From the NCBI RefSeq assembly GCF_028807635.1, contig NZ_JARBAX010000001.1:1377001-1441000 (forward strand): 64,000 nucleotides of DNA, read 5' to 3'. The stretch comes from Streptomyces spiramyceticus. GTDB taxonomy: Bacteria; Actinomycetota; Actinomycetes; Streptomycetales; Streptomycetaceae. Numbering within the stretch: position 1 is the stretch's first letter; each line of letters opens with the position of its first letter. The position numbers and the translations under genes were made by a program. Shown here piece after piece: positions 1 to 7,163 of the stretch. The notes below the pieces were generated by a model, which was not told the DNA's origin, ran no database searches, and saw only the letters and a program-made list of their open reading frames with translations.

Positions 1-1
1 G

Positions 2-313
2 CTCGCCCACGACTCGGTGCAGGTACTCGCCCAGGCCACCAGCCAGGCCAATGCGGCAGGCGTGGAACTGACGCGCCCCAATGTCCAGCAGATCATCAAC
101 AGCGGCCAGTTCGACCTGGAGGGAGCCAGCGGACGTCTGCGTTTCGCCGCAGGCTCTCTGCAACGGCCGCTCAATAAAATGCTGACCGTGCTCCACCACG
201 ACGAGCGCGGTTCAGCCCCGGTCCTGATGTGCGGGGATTCCGGCAGGAATATCGACGCCGGGACTCAGTGGCAGCAGGGCGACGAGAAGCACGACTGCCC
301 CAAGGACGAGTGA
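2..313 (+). CDS. C-terminal fragment of a ligand-binding-type (ABC substrate-binding-like) protein
   Basis: The frame is open from the window edge and ends with TGA at 311-313, so only the last ~103 residues are visible. The order AHDSVQVLAQA, then a stretch where a ligand or segment length is set, then LEGASGRLRFAAG resembles the C-terminal lobe of type I periplasmic-binding proteins (branched-chain amino-acid receptor type), where an 'aYDA...L..A' helix is followed by 'GvtG.i.Fd.nG'. It ends in a short acidic tail. It is convergent with the polysaccharide operon on the minus strand (15 bp between stops). The assignment is by pattern only; the missing N-terminus would decide it. Confidence 0.45.
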   Translation, partial: LAHDSVQVLAQATSQANAAGVELTRPNVQQIINSGQFDLEGASGRLRFAAGSLQRPLNKMLTVLHHDERGSAPVLMCGDSGRNIDAGTQWQQGDEKHDCPKDE

Positions 314-328
314 GCAGGAAGGGGTGAA

Positions 329-1126
329 TTACGAACAGGGCTTGCGCCACACCCCCAGTTCGTACTTCTTCAGCATCGAGCTCAGCTTCAGCTTGCGCGC
401 CTCGGGGCAGAAGCGGCCCACCGGCAGCTCGTACTCCACATGGAAGACCGCCTTGCCCGCCTTGATGAACGGCACGAGTTTCCGGCACTCGTTGTACTCG
501 GCGCACTGTTCATTGACCGCGAAGTCGAAGTCCCCCACCAGCTGCGGAATCTGGTCGAGGTCGTTCTTGAGTCCGACCGCGAGGCCACGCTCGTGGGCGA
601 GGCGGGCGATCAGACGGTTGTAGCGGAGCTGGTCGGCGGCGGTCAGGGGGAAGCCGGTGCGGTTGCGGTAGCCGTCCATGTTGTCGGGTTCGACCGCGTC
701 GAAGCCCTTCTCGCGGCACATGCCGATACGCCGCGCCATCAGCGGCTCCAGAACGTCGGTACGGCGGATGTCGAGCCAGCGCTCCCCCTTCCAGCCGTTG
801 CCGCGCCCCAGTAGGGACTTGGGGAACTTCGCGGCGTCGGGCCTGAACTCCTCCCACGCGCCGGTCGACAGGTAGCAGATGACCTTGCGGCCCCGGCGGT
901 GCAGGTCGGCGACGGCGGAGGCGGGCTGGTCGAAGCCGTCGATGTCGTAGACCGGGACGTCGACGGTCGGGTCGAGTCTGCCGCTGAGCTGCCACTGCCA
1001 GGTGAGACCGGGCTTCGGCTGCCAGCGCGGTTGTTCCGACGGCCCGTCGTCGGGCGGCGCCGGGGGCTCGCTCGTACAGCCCGCCAGCAACAACAGCAGC
1101 GCCAGGAGCGCGAGTACGCGTCTCAC
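329..1126 (-). CDS. GH114-family lipoprotein, probable endo-alpha-1,4-galactosaminidase
   Basis: 265 aa from a GTG start at 1126 that overlaps the stop of the upstream gene as GTGA, implying translational coupling. This start puts a lipoprotein signal directly at the N-terminus: an Arg pair, a Leu-rich core and lipobox LLAGC with Cys at residue 17. The mature part has the (beta/alpha) barrel pattern of endo-alpha-1,4-polygalactosaminidase (GH114): VYDIDGFD, KVICYLSTGAWE, EPDNMDGYRN and NEQCAEYNEC. The Asp of the EPDNMD stretch and the Glu of NEQC are the likely catalytic acids. GH114 enzymes such as fungal Ega3 and the hydrolase domain of PelA cut polymers with alpha-1,4 galactosamine. Last gene of the five-gene operon; predicted to be tethered outside the membrane to trim or release the polymer. 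A longer frame upstream exists but would bury the signal peptide. Confidence 0.85.
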   Translation of the reverse strand: MRRVLALLALLLLLAGCTSEPPAPPDDGPSEQPRWQPKPGLTWQWQLSGRLDPTVDVPVYDIDGFDQPASAVADLHRRGRKVICYLSTGAWEEFRPDAAKFPKSLLGRGNGWKGERWLDIRRTDVLEPLMARRIGMCREKGFDAVEPDNMDGYRNRTGFPLTAADQLRYNRLIARLAHERGLAVGLKNDLDQIPQLVGDFDFAVNEQCAEYNECRKLVPFIKAGKAVFHVEYELPVGRFCPEARKLKLSSMLKKYELGVWRKPCS

Positions 1127-1755
1127 CGGGCCGCCTCCAGCGCGTGCGGCAGCGTCCCCCACGGGTGCGGCCGGTCGCCGGGCACGGCGCACCGGATCCG
1201 GGCGGCGACCACCGCGTCGGCCGGCGCCGCGTACACCAGGTGACAGAAGCGGTCCGCCGGGTACGCCGCCGTCCAGGGCGGGACATCCAGGTCCTGGTAC
1301 GTCGCCCAGGTGCCCTCGAAGGTGACGAGTACGTCGGCGAACCGGAGGTAGCCGGGGTCGGGGTGCACGCCGTGGTTGAGCACGAGCGTCGCCGCGCCCG
1401 CCTCCCGTGCGGCCACGGCGAGGCGCCGGTAGTGCGTCAGCGCCTCGGGCCCCGAGGTCACCTGGTCGAGGAACGCCCCGTCTGCGGCGTACCAGTCGCG
1501 GTGCCGCAGCAGGTCCTGGACCACGGCGGCGTGCGGGCGCCGCGCGTAGTCGGTGTCGACGTATCCGAGGACGCGTACGCCCGCACTGCGCAGCCGCGCC
1601 GCGACCGCCGCGAAGGCGGGGTCGGGCGCGGCGCCGGGGCCGCTGTCGGGGTTGAGGACGACCCCGTACAGGCGGGGGGCCGCCCGGATGACGGCCTCCC
1701 AGGCTTCGGGGCGGTCGGCGGGGTGCTCGTAGAGCGGGACGAGCAGGTTCTCCAC
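1123..1755 (-). CDS. Spherulation-specific family 4 (spherulin-4, GH135-like) protein
   Basis: 210 aa from a GTG at 1755, with AAGGA seven bases upstream. Spherulin-4 signatures are in order: VVLNPDSGPG (about 33-42), VLGYVDTDYARRP (about 63-75), GAFLDQVTSG (about 93-102), LVLNHGVHP and VTFEGTW. Fungal Sph3 of this family is a GH135 hydrolase needed for galactosaminogalactan synthesis. Two oddities: the usual Asp-Glu pair in the 'FFDE' strand is Asp-Gln here (FLDQ), and no signal peptide or membrane segment is visible, so the protein looks cytoplasmic unless the start is wrong. It begins 10 bp after the membrane-protein gene and overlaps the GH114 lipoprotein gene by 4 bp. Family membership is firm; enzymatic activity is less so because of the Gln. 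Confidence 0.82.
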   Translation of the reverse strand: MENLLVPLYEHPADRPEAWEAVIRAAPRLYGVVLNPDSGPGAAPDPAFAAVAARLRSAGVRVLGYVDTDYARRPHAAVVQDLLRHRDWYAADGAFLDQVTSGPEALTHYRRLAVAAREAGAATLVLNHGVHPDPGYLRFADVLVTFEGTWATYQDLDVPPWTAAYPADRFCHLVYAAPADAVVAARIRCAVPGDRPHPWGTLPHALEAAR

Positions 1756-1765
1756 GGAGGGATCC

Positions 1766-3232
1766 TTAGTAGCGGTGGGCGGTCGCGCGACCCAGCCTGA
1801 CGCAGACGACCGCGGCCAGCACGGCGGACGCGATGCCGGGTACGAGGAGCCCGGAGAGCGCCGACAGCGCAGAGTGGTACGGGCCGCCGGTGAACAGCGC
1901 CAGCGTCTGGGCCAGCGCGGCAGCCCCGCACACCGTCGCCGCCGCCGTCACCGCACCGAACGCCTGGAGCAGCAGCCCCGACCACAGCAGGACGCCGATC
2001 AGCAGCAGCCCGGCGCCACGGGTCGCGTCGAGCGCGGGAGCGCCGGGCCACAGCAGCGTTGCGGCGAGGGTGAGCGCGAACAGCGCCGCGAGGTAGCCGG
2101 TGAGGCACTTGGTCAGCGTCACGGCGGTGGCCCTGCGGAAGGCGCGGGGTGTACTGCTGGCCCGCAGCCCGGCGTTGCTCCCGCTCCGGAACCGGTGCAG
2201 CAGCCACTCGGCGGGCCCCATGCTGAGCGTGAGCGCCACGGCTCCGGGCGCCGTGATGCCCGCACCCGTGCCTCCGGCCGGCGCCTCCGCGAGCACGGCG
2301 TGCAGTATCAGCACGCCGCCGGCGAGGCCGAAGATGCCGTACGGCACGGAACGCAGCAGCGACGGGCCCCGCCCGCCGGACGGTCGGGCGCGGAGCAGTT
2401 CGCGGCCCGCCAGGGTCAGGACCGCCAGCGAGGACAGCACCAGCAGCGCCGCTCTGACCGGAGGCGGGACGTCGTACAGCGGGGTCAGCAGGGCGCCTGC
2501 GGCCATGGGGACGAGCGCGTGGAGGAGCAGGCGTTCGCGGCCGAGGACCAGCAGGACCGCCGCGGCGCCCTGGTACAGCGCCTGGGCCGCGGCGAACACC
2601 ACCGCCCCGCCGTCGCCGGGGCCCGCGGCCGCGACGGAGACGGCGGTGCCGAGGAAGGCGCCCGTGGGGGCGCCGGCGAGCAGGGCGCGGGCGGCGGCCG
2701 GGCGGTCGCCGAAGCCCAGCCAGGTGTAGGCGCGGTGGGCCAGGGCCTGGTTCCACGCCCAGCCGGTCAGCGCGCCGGCGAGCAGGACGGCCGTCCCGGC
2801 GGGCAGGCCCCGCCCGCCGTTCTCCCCAACGGGATCGTCGGTGACGAACGGCGCCCCCAGGACGTACGCGAGTCCCGGCAGTGCGAACACCAGGCCGCGC
2901 AGGAGGCAGGCGAGGAGACCCGCGTGCCAGGGGGCGGCGGCTGGTGCCGCCTCCGGTTCGGGGAAGTCGCGCGGGACGCGTGCGTAGAGCTCCTCGGCCA
3001 GGGCGAAGGAGCTCTCGCGGCCGTACGTCAGGCGGATGTGCTCGTCCGTCATGCCGTCGGATTCGAGCACCGCGGCTATCTCGTCGGGGTGGACGGCGGC
3101 GGCCGTCAACTCCCGCAGCCGGTCGGTCAGTTCGTCGAGCGGATCGGCGGCGGCCCAGCGCGGGCGCTGCCTGGGTACGCGCGCCAGGGTGTCCCGGCGC
3201 ACGTCCGGCGCCACCCACAGGGGCCCGCTCAC
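1766..3232 (-). CDS. Polytopic membrane protein of the polysaccharide operon, PelG-like by position
   Basis: 488 aa from GTG 3232, which overlaps the stop of the PelF-like gene as GTGA. The first ~100 residues are soluble (a helical stretch with DELTDRLRELTAAAVHPDE). The rest is about eleven to twelve hydrophobic segments, beginning near GLLACLLRGLVFALPGLAYV and ending at SAVLAAVVCVRLGRA, with Arg-rich loops. Size and span number fit the MOP/Wzx-like exporter PelG (about 456 aa, 12 spans), which partners PelF in Pel systems. I cannot see a diagnostic PelG motif, so the label rests on topology and on being translationally coupled to the synthase. Expected role: move the growing polymer across the membrane. 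The soluble N-terminal extension is unusual and could be a regulatory or docking piece replacing the missing PelD/PelE. Confidence 0.6.
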   Translation of the reverse strand: MSGPLWVAPDVRRDTLARVPRQRPRWAAADPLDELTDRLRELTAAAVHPDEIAAVLESDGMTDEHIRLTYGRESSFALAEELYARVPRDFPEPEAAPAAAPWHAGLLACLLRGLVFALPGLAYVLGAPFVTDDPVGENGGRGLPAGTAVLLAGALTGWAWNQALAHRAYTWLGFGDRPAAARALLAGAPTGAFLGTAVSVAAAGPGDGGAVVFAAAQALYQGAAAVLLVLGRERLLLHALVPMAAGALLTPLYDVPPPVRAALLVLSSLAVLTLAGRELLRARPSGGRGPSLLRSVPYGIFGLAGGVLILHAVLAEAPAGGTGAGITAPGAVALTLSMGPAEWLLHRFRSGSNAGLRASSTPRAFRRATAVTLTKCLTGYLAALFALTLAATLLWPGAPALDATRGAGLLLIGVLLWSGLLLQAFGAVTAAATVCGAAALAQTLALFTGGPYHSALSALSGLLVPGIASAVLAAVVCVRLGRATAHRY

Positions 3233-4779
3233 GAGCCCGCCCCGTGCAGGGAGAGGTCGCTCCACCAGGGGTCCCTGAGCTCGGTCGTCCAGTCGGACGG
3301 CAGTACGGTCGCATCCTCCGGTTCGGGTACGCCGTCCAGCTCCGCGTAGATCCGGCGGAAGCCGTCCACCGACCGCCGCAGCGTGAACAGGTCGATGACC
3401 CGCTGCCGGGCCAGCTGCCCCAGTTCCACCCGCCGGGCGTCGTCGCCCATCAGGTCGAGCACCGCCCGCGCCATCGCCTCCGGTTCGCGCGGCGGGACCA
3501 CGACTCCCGTGTCGCCGACGGCCTCCCGTACGCCGCCCACATCGGTCGAGACGGTCGTACGCCCGCAGGACATGGCTTCGATGATGCTGAAGGGGAAGCC
3601 TTCGCTGATGCTGGAGAGCACCACGACATGGCCCGCCGCATAGGCGCGCGCCACGTCCGCGATGCGTCCCTCGAAGGTGATCCCGTCCGTCACGCCGAGC
3701 TCGGCGGCCAGCTTTTCCAGCTTCGTCCGGTACGCCTCACCGCCCTCAGGCACCCCGCCGAACAGCCTCAGCCGTAATGCGGGCATGCGGACGCGGGCCA
3801 GTGCGTAGGCCCGTACGAGCGTCTCCAGGTCCTTGATCGGGTCGATACGGCCCGCCCAGGTGAGGGTGGGGATGTCCGGCTCGGCTCCGGCGTGCGGGAA
3901 GAGGTGCGGGTCGACGCCGTTGTAGACGGTGCGGATCCGGTCGGCCGGGGCGCCGCCCCGCTCCTCCCAGCGGCGGTTGTACTGGTTGCAGGGGGTGATG
4001 AGGTCGGCCTCGCGGTAGCCCAGCGAGTTGAGTTCGCGGTAGAAGCCGAGCAGCAGTGCCTTGACCGGCCAGCGCTGGGCGCCCGAGCGGTAGCCGAGGT
4101 AGCGCTCGCGCAGGTAGATGCCGTGTTCGGTGAGGAGAAAGGGGGCGCCCTCGAAGTACTTGGCGGCGAGTGCGGGGAGGGTGGCGAGCCCGCTGCTGAC
4201 GGCGTGCGCGACGCTGTCCGGGGGTATCTGGGCGCCCAGTGGGCGCAGCAGGTGCTCCAGCAGGTCGGTTGCGGTGAGCGCGTCGTGGAGGGTGGGTTCG
4301 GCGCGGGCGGTGGGCAGGTGGCGCATGGTCCAGACGCTGATGAGGGTCCGCAGGGCCGCCTCCGAGCGCATGGCGGTAGTCAACCGTCCCTGCCGGGAGA
4401 GTGCGGCGAGTGCGTACAGCTCACGGCCGAAGTCGCAGCCGGCCGCCGGGTCGAGGACGGCCAGCAGGAAGCGTTCGTAACCGGCGAGAAAGCGGCGGCG
4501 CTCGCGCCCGACGAGGAGGCGCGGGATGCGGCGTACTCCCGAGCCGCCTCCCGCGCCCGCTCCCCCGTCGGCGCCCCACAGGGGGACCGTCGTGTGCCGG
4601 TAGACATTGCGCGGCAGCTCCCAGGCGACTGGCTCACGGCCGCTGCCGGTCAGCGAGACGATGTGGAAGTCGACCTCCGGCATTCCGCGGACGAGCTGGT
4701 CGCACCAGGTGCTGACGCCTCCCTGGACATGCGGATAGGTGCCTTCGGTGAGCATGCTGACGTGGAGCCCGCGGCTCAT
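3229..4779 (-). CDS. pelF: PelF-like GT4 glycosyltransferase (DUF3492 plus GT4)
   Basis: 516 aa, close to PelF (about 507 aa). The N-terminus TEGTYPHVQGGVSTWCDQL is the characteristic DUF3492/PelF opening. Further along are LLTEHGIYLRERYLGYR, TVYNGVD, WAGRIDPIKDLETL and the GT4 EX7E element in SEGFPFSIIEAMSCGR, then VGGVREAVGDTGVVVPP. PelF enzymes are cytosolic and use UDP-GalNAc (or UDP-GlcNAc/GalNAc mixtures) to build Pel-type polymer. ATG at 4779 has a GGGGG tract six bases upstream. The gene lies 33 bp after the deacetylase gene and overlaps the membrane-protein gene by 4 bp. No UDP-sugar 4-epimerase is seen in the window, so precursor supply must come from elsewhere. Confidence 0.9.
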   Translation of the reverse strand: MSRGLHVSMLTEGTYPHVQGGVSTWCDQLVRGMPEVDFHIVSLTGSGREPVAWELPRNVYRHTTVPLWGADGGAGAGGGSGVRRIPRLLVGRERRRFLAGYERFLLAVLDPAAGCDFGRELYALAALSRQGRLTTAMRSEAALRTLISVWTMRHLPTARAEPTLHDALTATDLLEHLLRPLGAQIPPDSVAHAVSSGLATLPALAAKYFEGAPFLLTEHGIYLRERYLGYRSGAQRWPVKALLLGFYRELNSLGYREADLITPCNQYNRRWEERGGAPADRIRTVYNGVDPHLFPHAGAEPDIPTLTWAGRIDPIKDLETLVRAYALARVRMPALRLRLFGGVPEGGEAYRTKLEKLAAELGVTDGITFEGRIADVARAYAAGHVVVLSSISEGFPFSIIEAMSCGRTTVSTDVGGVREAVGDTGVVVPPREPEAMARAVLDLMGDDARRVELGQLARQRVIDLFTLRRSVDGFRRIYAELDGVPEPEDATVLPSDWTTELRDPWWSDLSLHGAGS

Positions 4780-4812
4780 TCGTGTCCCCCCAGGACGAGT
4801 TCCAGATGCTGG

Positions 4813-6858
4813 TCAGGCAGGAAGCTGCAGGGTGACGGCCTGCTGGAGCCGGTCGGGCGCGGTCCACGCCGAACGCTGTCCCGCATAGGCCGTGCCGAAC
4901 ACCGCCGTGCCGAGGAACAGTTGCTTACGTGTCCCCTCCGGCGCGGTCACCGGAGCCACGACCCCCGACGGCGCCTTCACGGTGACCGTCTTGCCGATGC
5001 GGTACGCCGTGACCCTGCCGTCGGCGAGCGCCTTGTCCCAGGCTGCGCGGCGGGCGAGCTCGGCGCCGGTGTCGCGGTGGCGCGGATTGACGACGGGCGT
5101 GTTGTCGGCGAACAGCGCGCGGTAGTCGCCGAGGACCTGGTCGAGCACGGGGTAGAGGATCCGCTCCTCGGCCAGGTTGGACTGGTGGACGTAGTGCGGG
5201 CGCGGGTCGTTGGCCATGACATGGCCCAGCGCCGTGCGCGCCTCCTGCGGCACGATGTAGTCGGCGTAACCGGTGTCCGTGTCGAGCGGTTCCTCCAGGC
5301 AGGTGGCGCCGGGGTTGGTCTCGCAGACGCCGCTGCCCCCGTCGGCCCGGCTGCTGTAGATCCAGTTGTACTCGTCGGCCATCTCGGCGGCGGTGCCGAC
5401 GTTGTAGTAGACGTTCATGGGGTGGCGCGGCACGGTGCGGGCGCTGCCGACGGCGCGCTGGACCGGCTCGCGCGAGTTGTCGCTCGCGACCCACTTCACA
5501 CCGTTGTCGGCCAGCGCGGGCCCGAGGTTCGGATTGTCGACGGGCTGCTGCGGCAGGGTCTTGAGACCCGAGTGCTCACCGGTGACCAGCTCGGTCCGGT
5601 CGACGGAGAGGCCCTTGCCGACCGCCCAGTTGTGGTTGTCGCGGATCTGCGCGGAGATGTCGGCGCGGCTCATCCACAGCGTGGCGCCCGCCGCGTCCTT
5701 CGCGCACTGCCACGGCACGGTCGAGGTGTCCTGGACGCATCCGAGGAAGGGGTGCGTGTACGTGTGGTTCACCCAGCGGTACGCCGCCTTGTCGGCGAGC
5801 AGCTGCGCGGTGAGCGGGTCGCTGCCGCCATTCGCCGAATTCTCGGCCTTCCACTCCTCGCCCGCGCCCGCGTTGTAGACCATGTCGAGGGTGAAGTCGC
5901 TGCTGCGCTGCCACTGGGCGGCGTACTGCGCGTCGGCCGCGGTCATCCGGACCGGCACGGTCCCTGCGCCCTCGCCGTCGCCGCAGTCGAAGTCGCCGGG
6001 GGTGCAGTTGAGTTCGGTGTCCCAGCGGCTGTCGGGCGCGAAGACGTCGTCGATGTGCACGGAGAAGTAGTTGCGGCTCTGTCCGAGGTGGACGCCCTGG
6101 GTGAGCCATTCGACGATGCCGCGGGCCAGCAGCCGGAACTGCCGCTGGTGCTGGTTGTAGGCGAAGGTGACGACCAGCTCGCGGCGCCCGTCGTGCACGT
6201 ACTCGCCGACGAGGCCGGCCCGCCCGCCGCCGTCTCCGGCGACCGGCATGTCGAGGTAGCTGGTGAAGCCCTCGCGGGGCCGGCCCGCGTACCCGTAGCT
6301 CTCGCCGACGGACGGCGAGTTGTCCTCGAACTCGACGGCCCCGTCGAGATAGCCGAAGGGCCCCGCCTTCCCGGCCGGTGTCACGGCCGCGTCCACGCCG
6401 TCAAGCGTGCCCGCGTACCCGCCGTCACTCGTGTAGTCGAGCCCGACACCGGGATGGGCCCAGGTGTACGCGTCGACCTGGCGGATGCCGAAGGTCTGCT
6501 CGTACAGGGCGAGCGCGGCCATCTCGGCGGACCCGGCGCCGAACGGGTCGGCGCTCGGCAGGACGACCCCCTGGTACTTCGCGCGCGGCCGACCGTCGAC
6601 GGTGTCGTGGAGGAACGCCGCGTTGATGACCGGCCGCCCCGGCCTGTCGAGTTCGACCACGGTGTACGGGACACCGCTGCCCTTCAGCTCCGACTCCAGC
6701 GCGTCGACCGCCGCGCCGCCGTCGTCCACGACGAGCACCTTCAGGTCGATGCGCGGCACCGTCGCCGCACCGGCCACGGTCGGCGGTGCGGTCACCGCCA
6801 GCAGCCCCGCGGCCAGCAGCAGGGCTCCATTTCTGCCCATACGCGTCTTGTACGCCAC
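4813..6858 (-). CDS. Agd3-like secreted polysaccharide deacetylase (CE18-type)
   Basis: 681 aa from GTG 6858, chosen because GGGGAGG lies six bases upstream and it gives a clean Sec signal (MGRNGALLLAAGLLAVTAPP, then an AGA cleavage region). The first ~260 residues look like a Rossmann-like/carbohydrate-binding module (VLVVDDGGAAVDALE, YQGVVLPSADPFG). The catalytic half holds HIDDVFAPDSRWDTE near residue 267, with metal- and acid-type residues, and NHTYTHPFLGC near 363, then TGEHSGLKT and IVPQEARTALGHVMANDPRPHYVHQSN. This arrangement matches Agd3, the deacetylase of Aspergillus galactosaminogalactan (family CE18), rather than NodB-type CE4. First gene of the operon; it would deacetylate secreted GalNAc units to give a cationic adhesive polymer. 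Confidence 0.78.
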   Translation of the reverse strand: MAYKTRMGRNGALLLAAGLLAVTAPPTVAGAATVPRIDLKVLVVDDGGAAVDALESELKGSGVPYTVVELDRPGRPVINAAFLHDTVDGRPRAKYQGVVLPSADPFGAGSAEMAALALYEQTFGIRQVDAYTWAHPGVGLDYTSDGGYAGTLDGVDAAVTPAGKAGPFGYLDGAVEFEDNSPSVGESYGYAGRPREGFTSYLDMPVAGDGGGRAGLVGEYVHDGRRELVVTFAYNQHQRQFRLLARGIVEWLTQGVHLGQSRNYFSVHIDDVFAPDSRWDTELNCTPGDFDCGDGEGAGTVPVRMTAADAQYAAQWQRSSDFTLDMVYNAGAGEEWKAENSANGGSDPLTAQLLADKAAYRWVNHTYTHPFLGCVQDTSTVPWQCAKDAAGATLWMSRADISAQIRDNHNWAVGKGLSVDRTELVTGEHSGLKTLPQQPVDNPNLGPALADNGVKWVASDNSREPVQRAVGSARTVPRHPMNVYYNVGTAAEMADEYNWIYSSRADGGSGVCETNPGATCLEEPLDTDTGYADYIVPQEARTALGHVMANDPRPHYVHQSNLAEERILYPVLDQVLGDYRALFADNTPVVNPRHRDTGAELARRAAWDKALADGRVTAYRIGKTVTVKAPSGVVAPVTAPEGTRKQLFLGTAVFGTAYAGQRSAWTAPDRLQQAVTLQLPA

Positions 6859-7163
6859 CGCGCACCCTCCCCCTCGGTAGACCTTCTGCGGAGGATGCGC
6901 GGAAGATCCGTGGAAATCATGCAAAGCAATGTCATGGTCACTTGCGTGATCGCGTCGAGTGTGACGCAGGCCTCATCCCCGGCACGCCGTAAACCTGAAA
7001 AGGACACCTCTGATGAGTGAACGGGTCGCTGCTGTGAGCGAAGGAGGCAACCGCGCGTAGGCTCACTTATGGCGCGGGCGGGCCACCAGGTACCGGCTGC
7101 GCCGGGCACGGCCGACCCCACCCCATCGGCCGAAGAACTCAACGGAAGCGAGATTTCACCACC
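6859..7163. promoter_or_regulatory. 305-bp divergent promoter region between the EPS operon and pepA
   Basis: No gene is visible here. It must hold the promoter of the leftward polysaccharide operon and the rightward pepA promoter. A short inverted repeat TCAC-TTGC-GTGA sits at 6938-6949 and an AT-richer patch (GCAAAGCAATGTCATG) at 6921-6936. The repeat recalls half-sites of the c-di-GMP-binding regulator BldD but is one base short of the usual spacing, so this is only a pointer. No clear -35/-10 pair could be fixed by eye. Confidence 0.4.

Noticed and set aside
329..6858. Assignment of the operon to PNAG or cellulose-like synthesis
   Set aside because: No GT2 synthase, no CE4 NodB-type deacetylase and no GlxA-like oxidase; the synthase is GT4 with the PelF N-terminus.
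3892..7020. 1042-codon plus-strand open frame antisense to the PelF-like and Agd3-like genes
   Set aside because: It is the complement of two well-supported genes in high-GC DNA; the sequence is Val/Arg/Gly/Asp-rich without domains.
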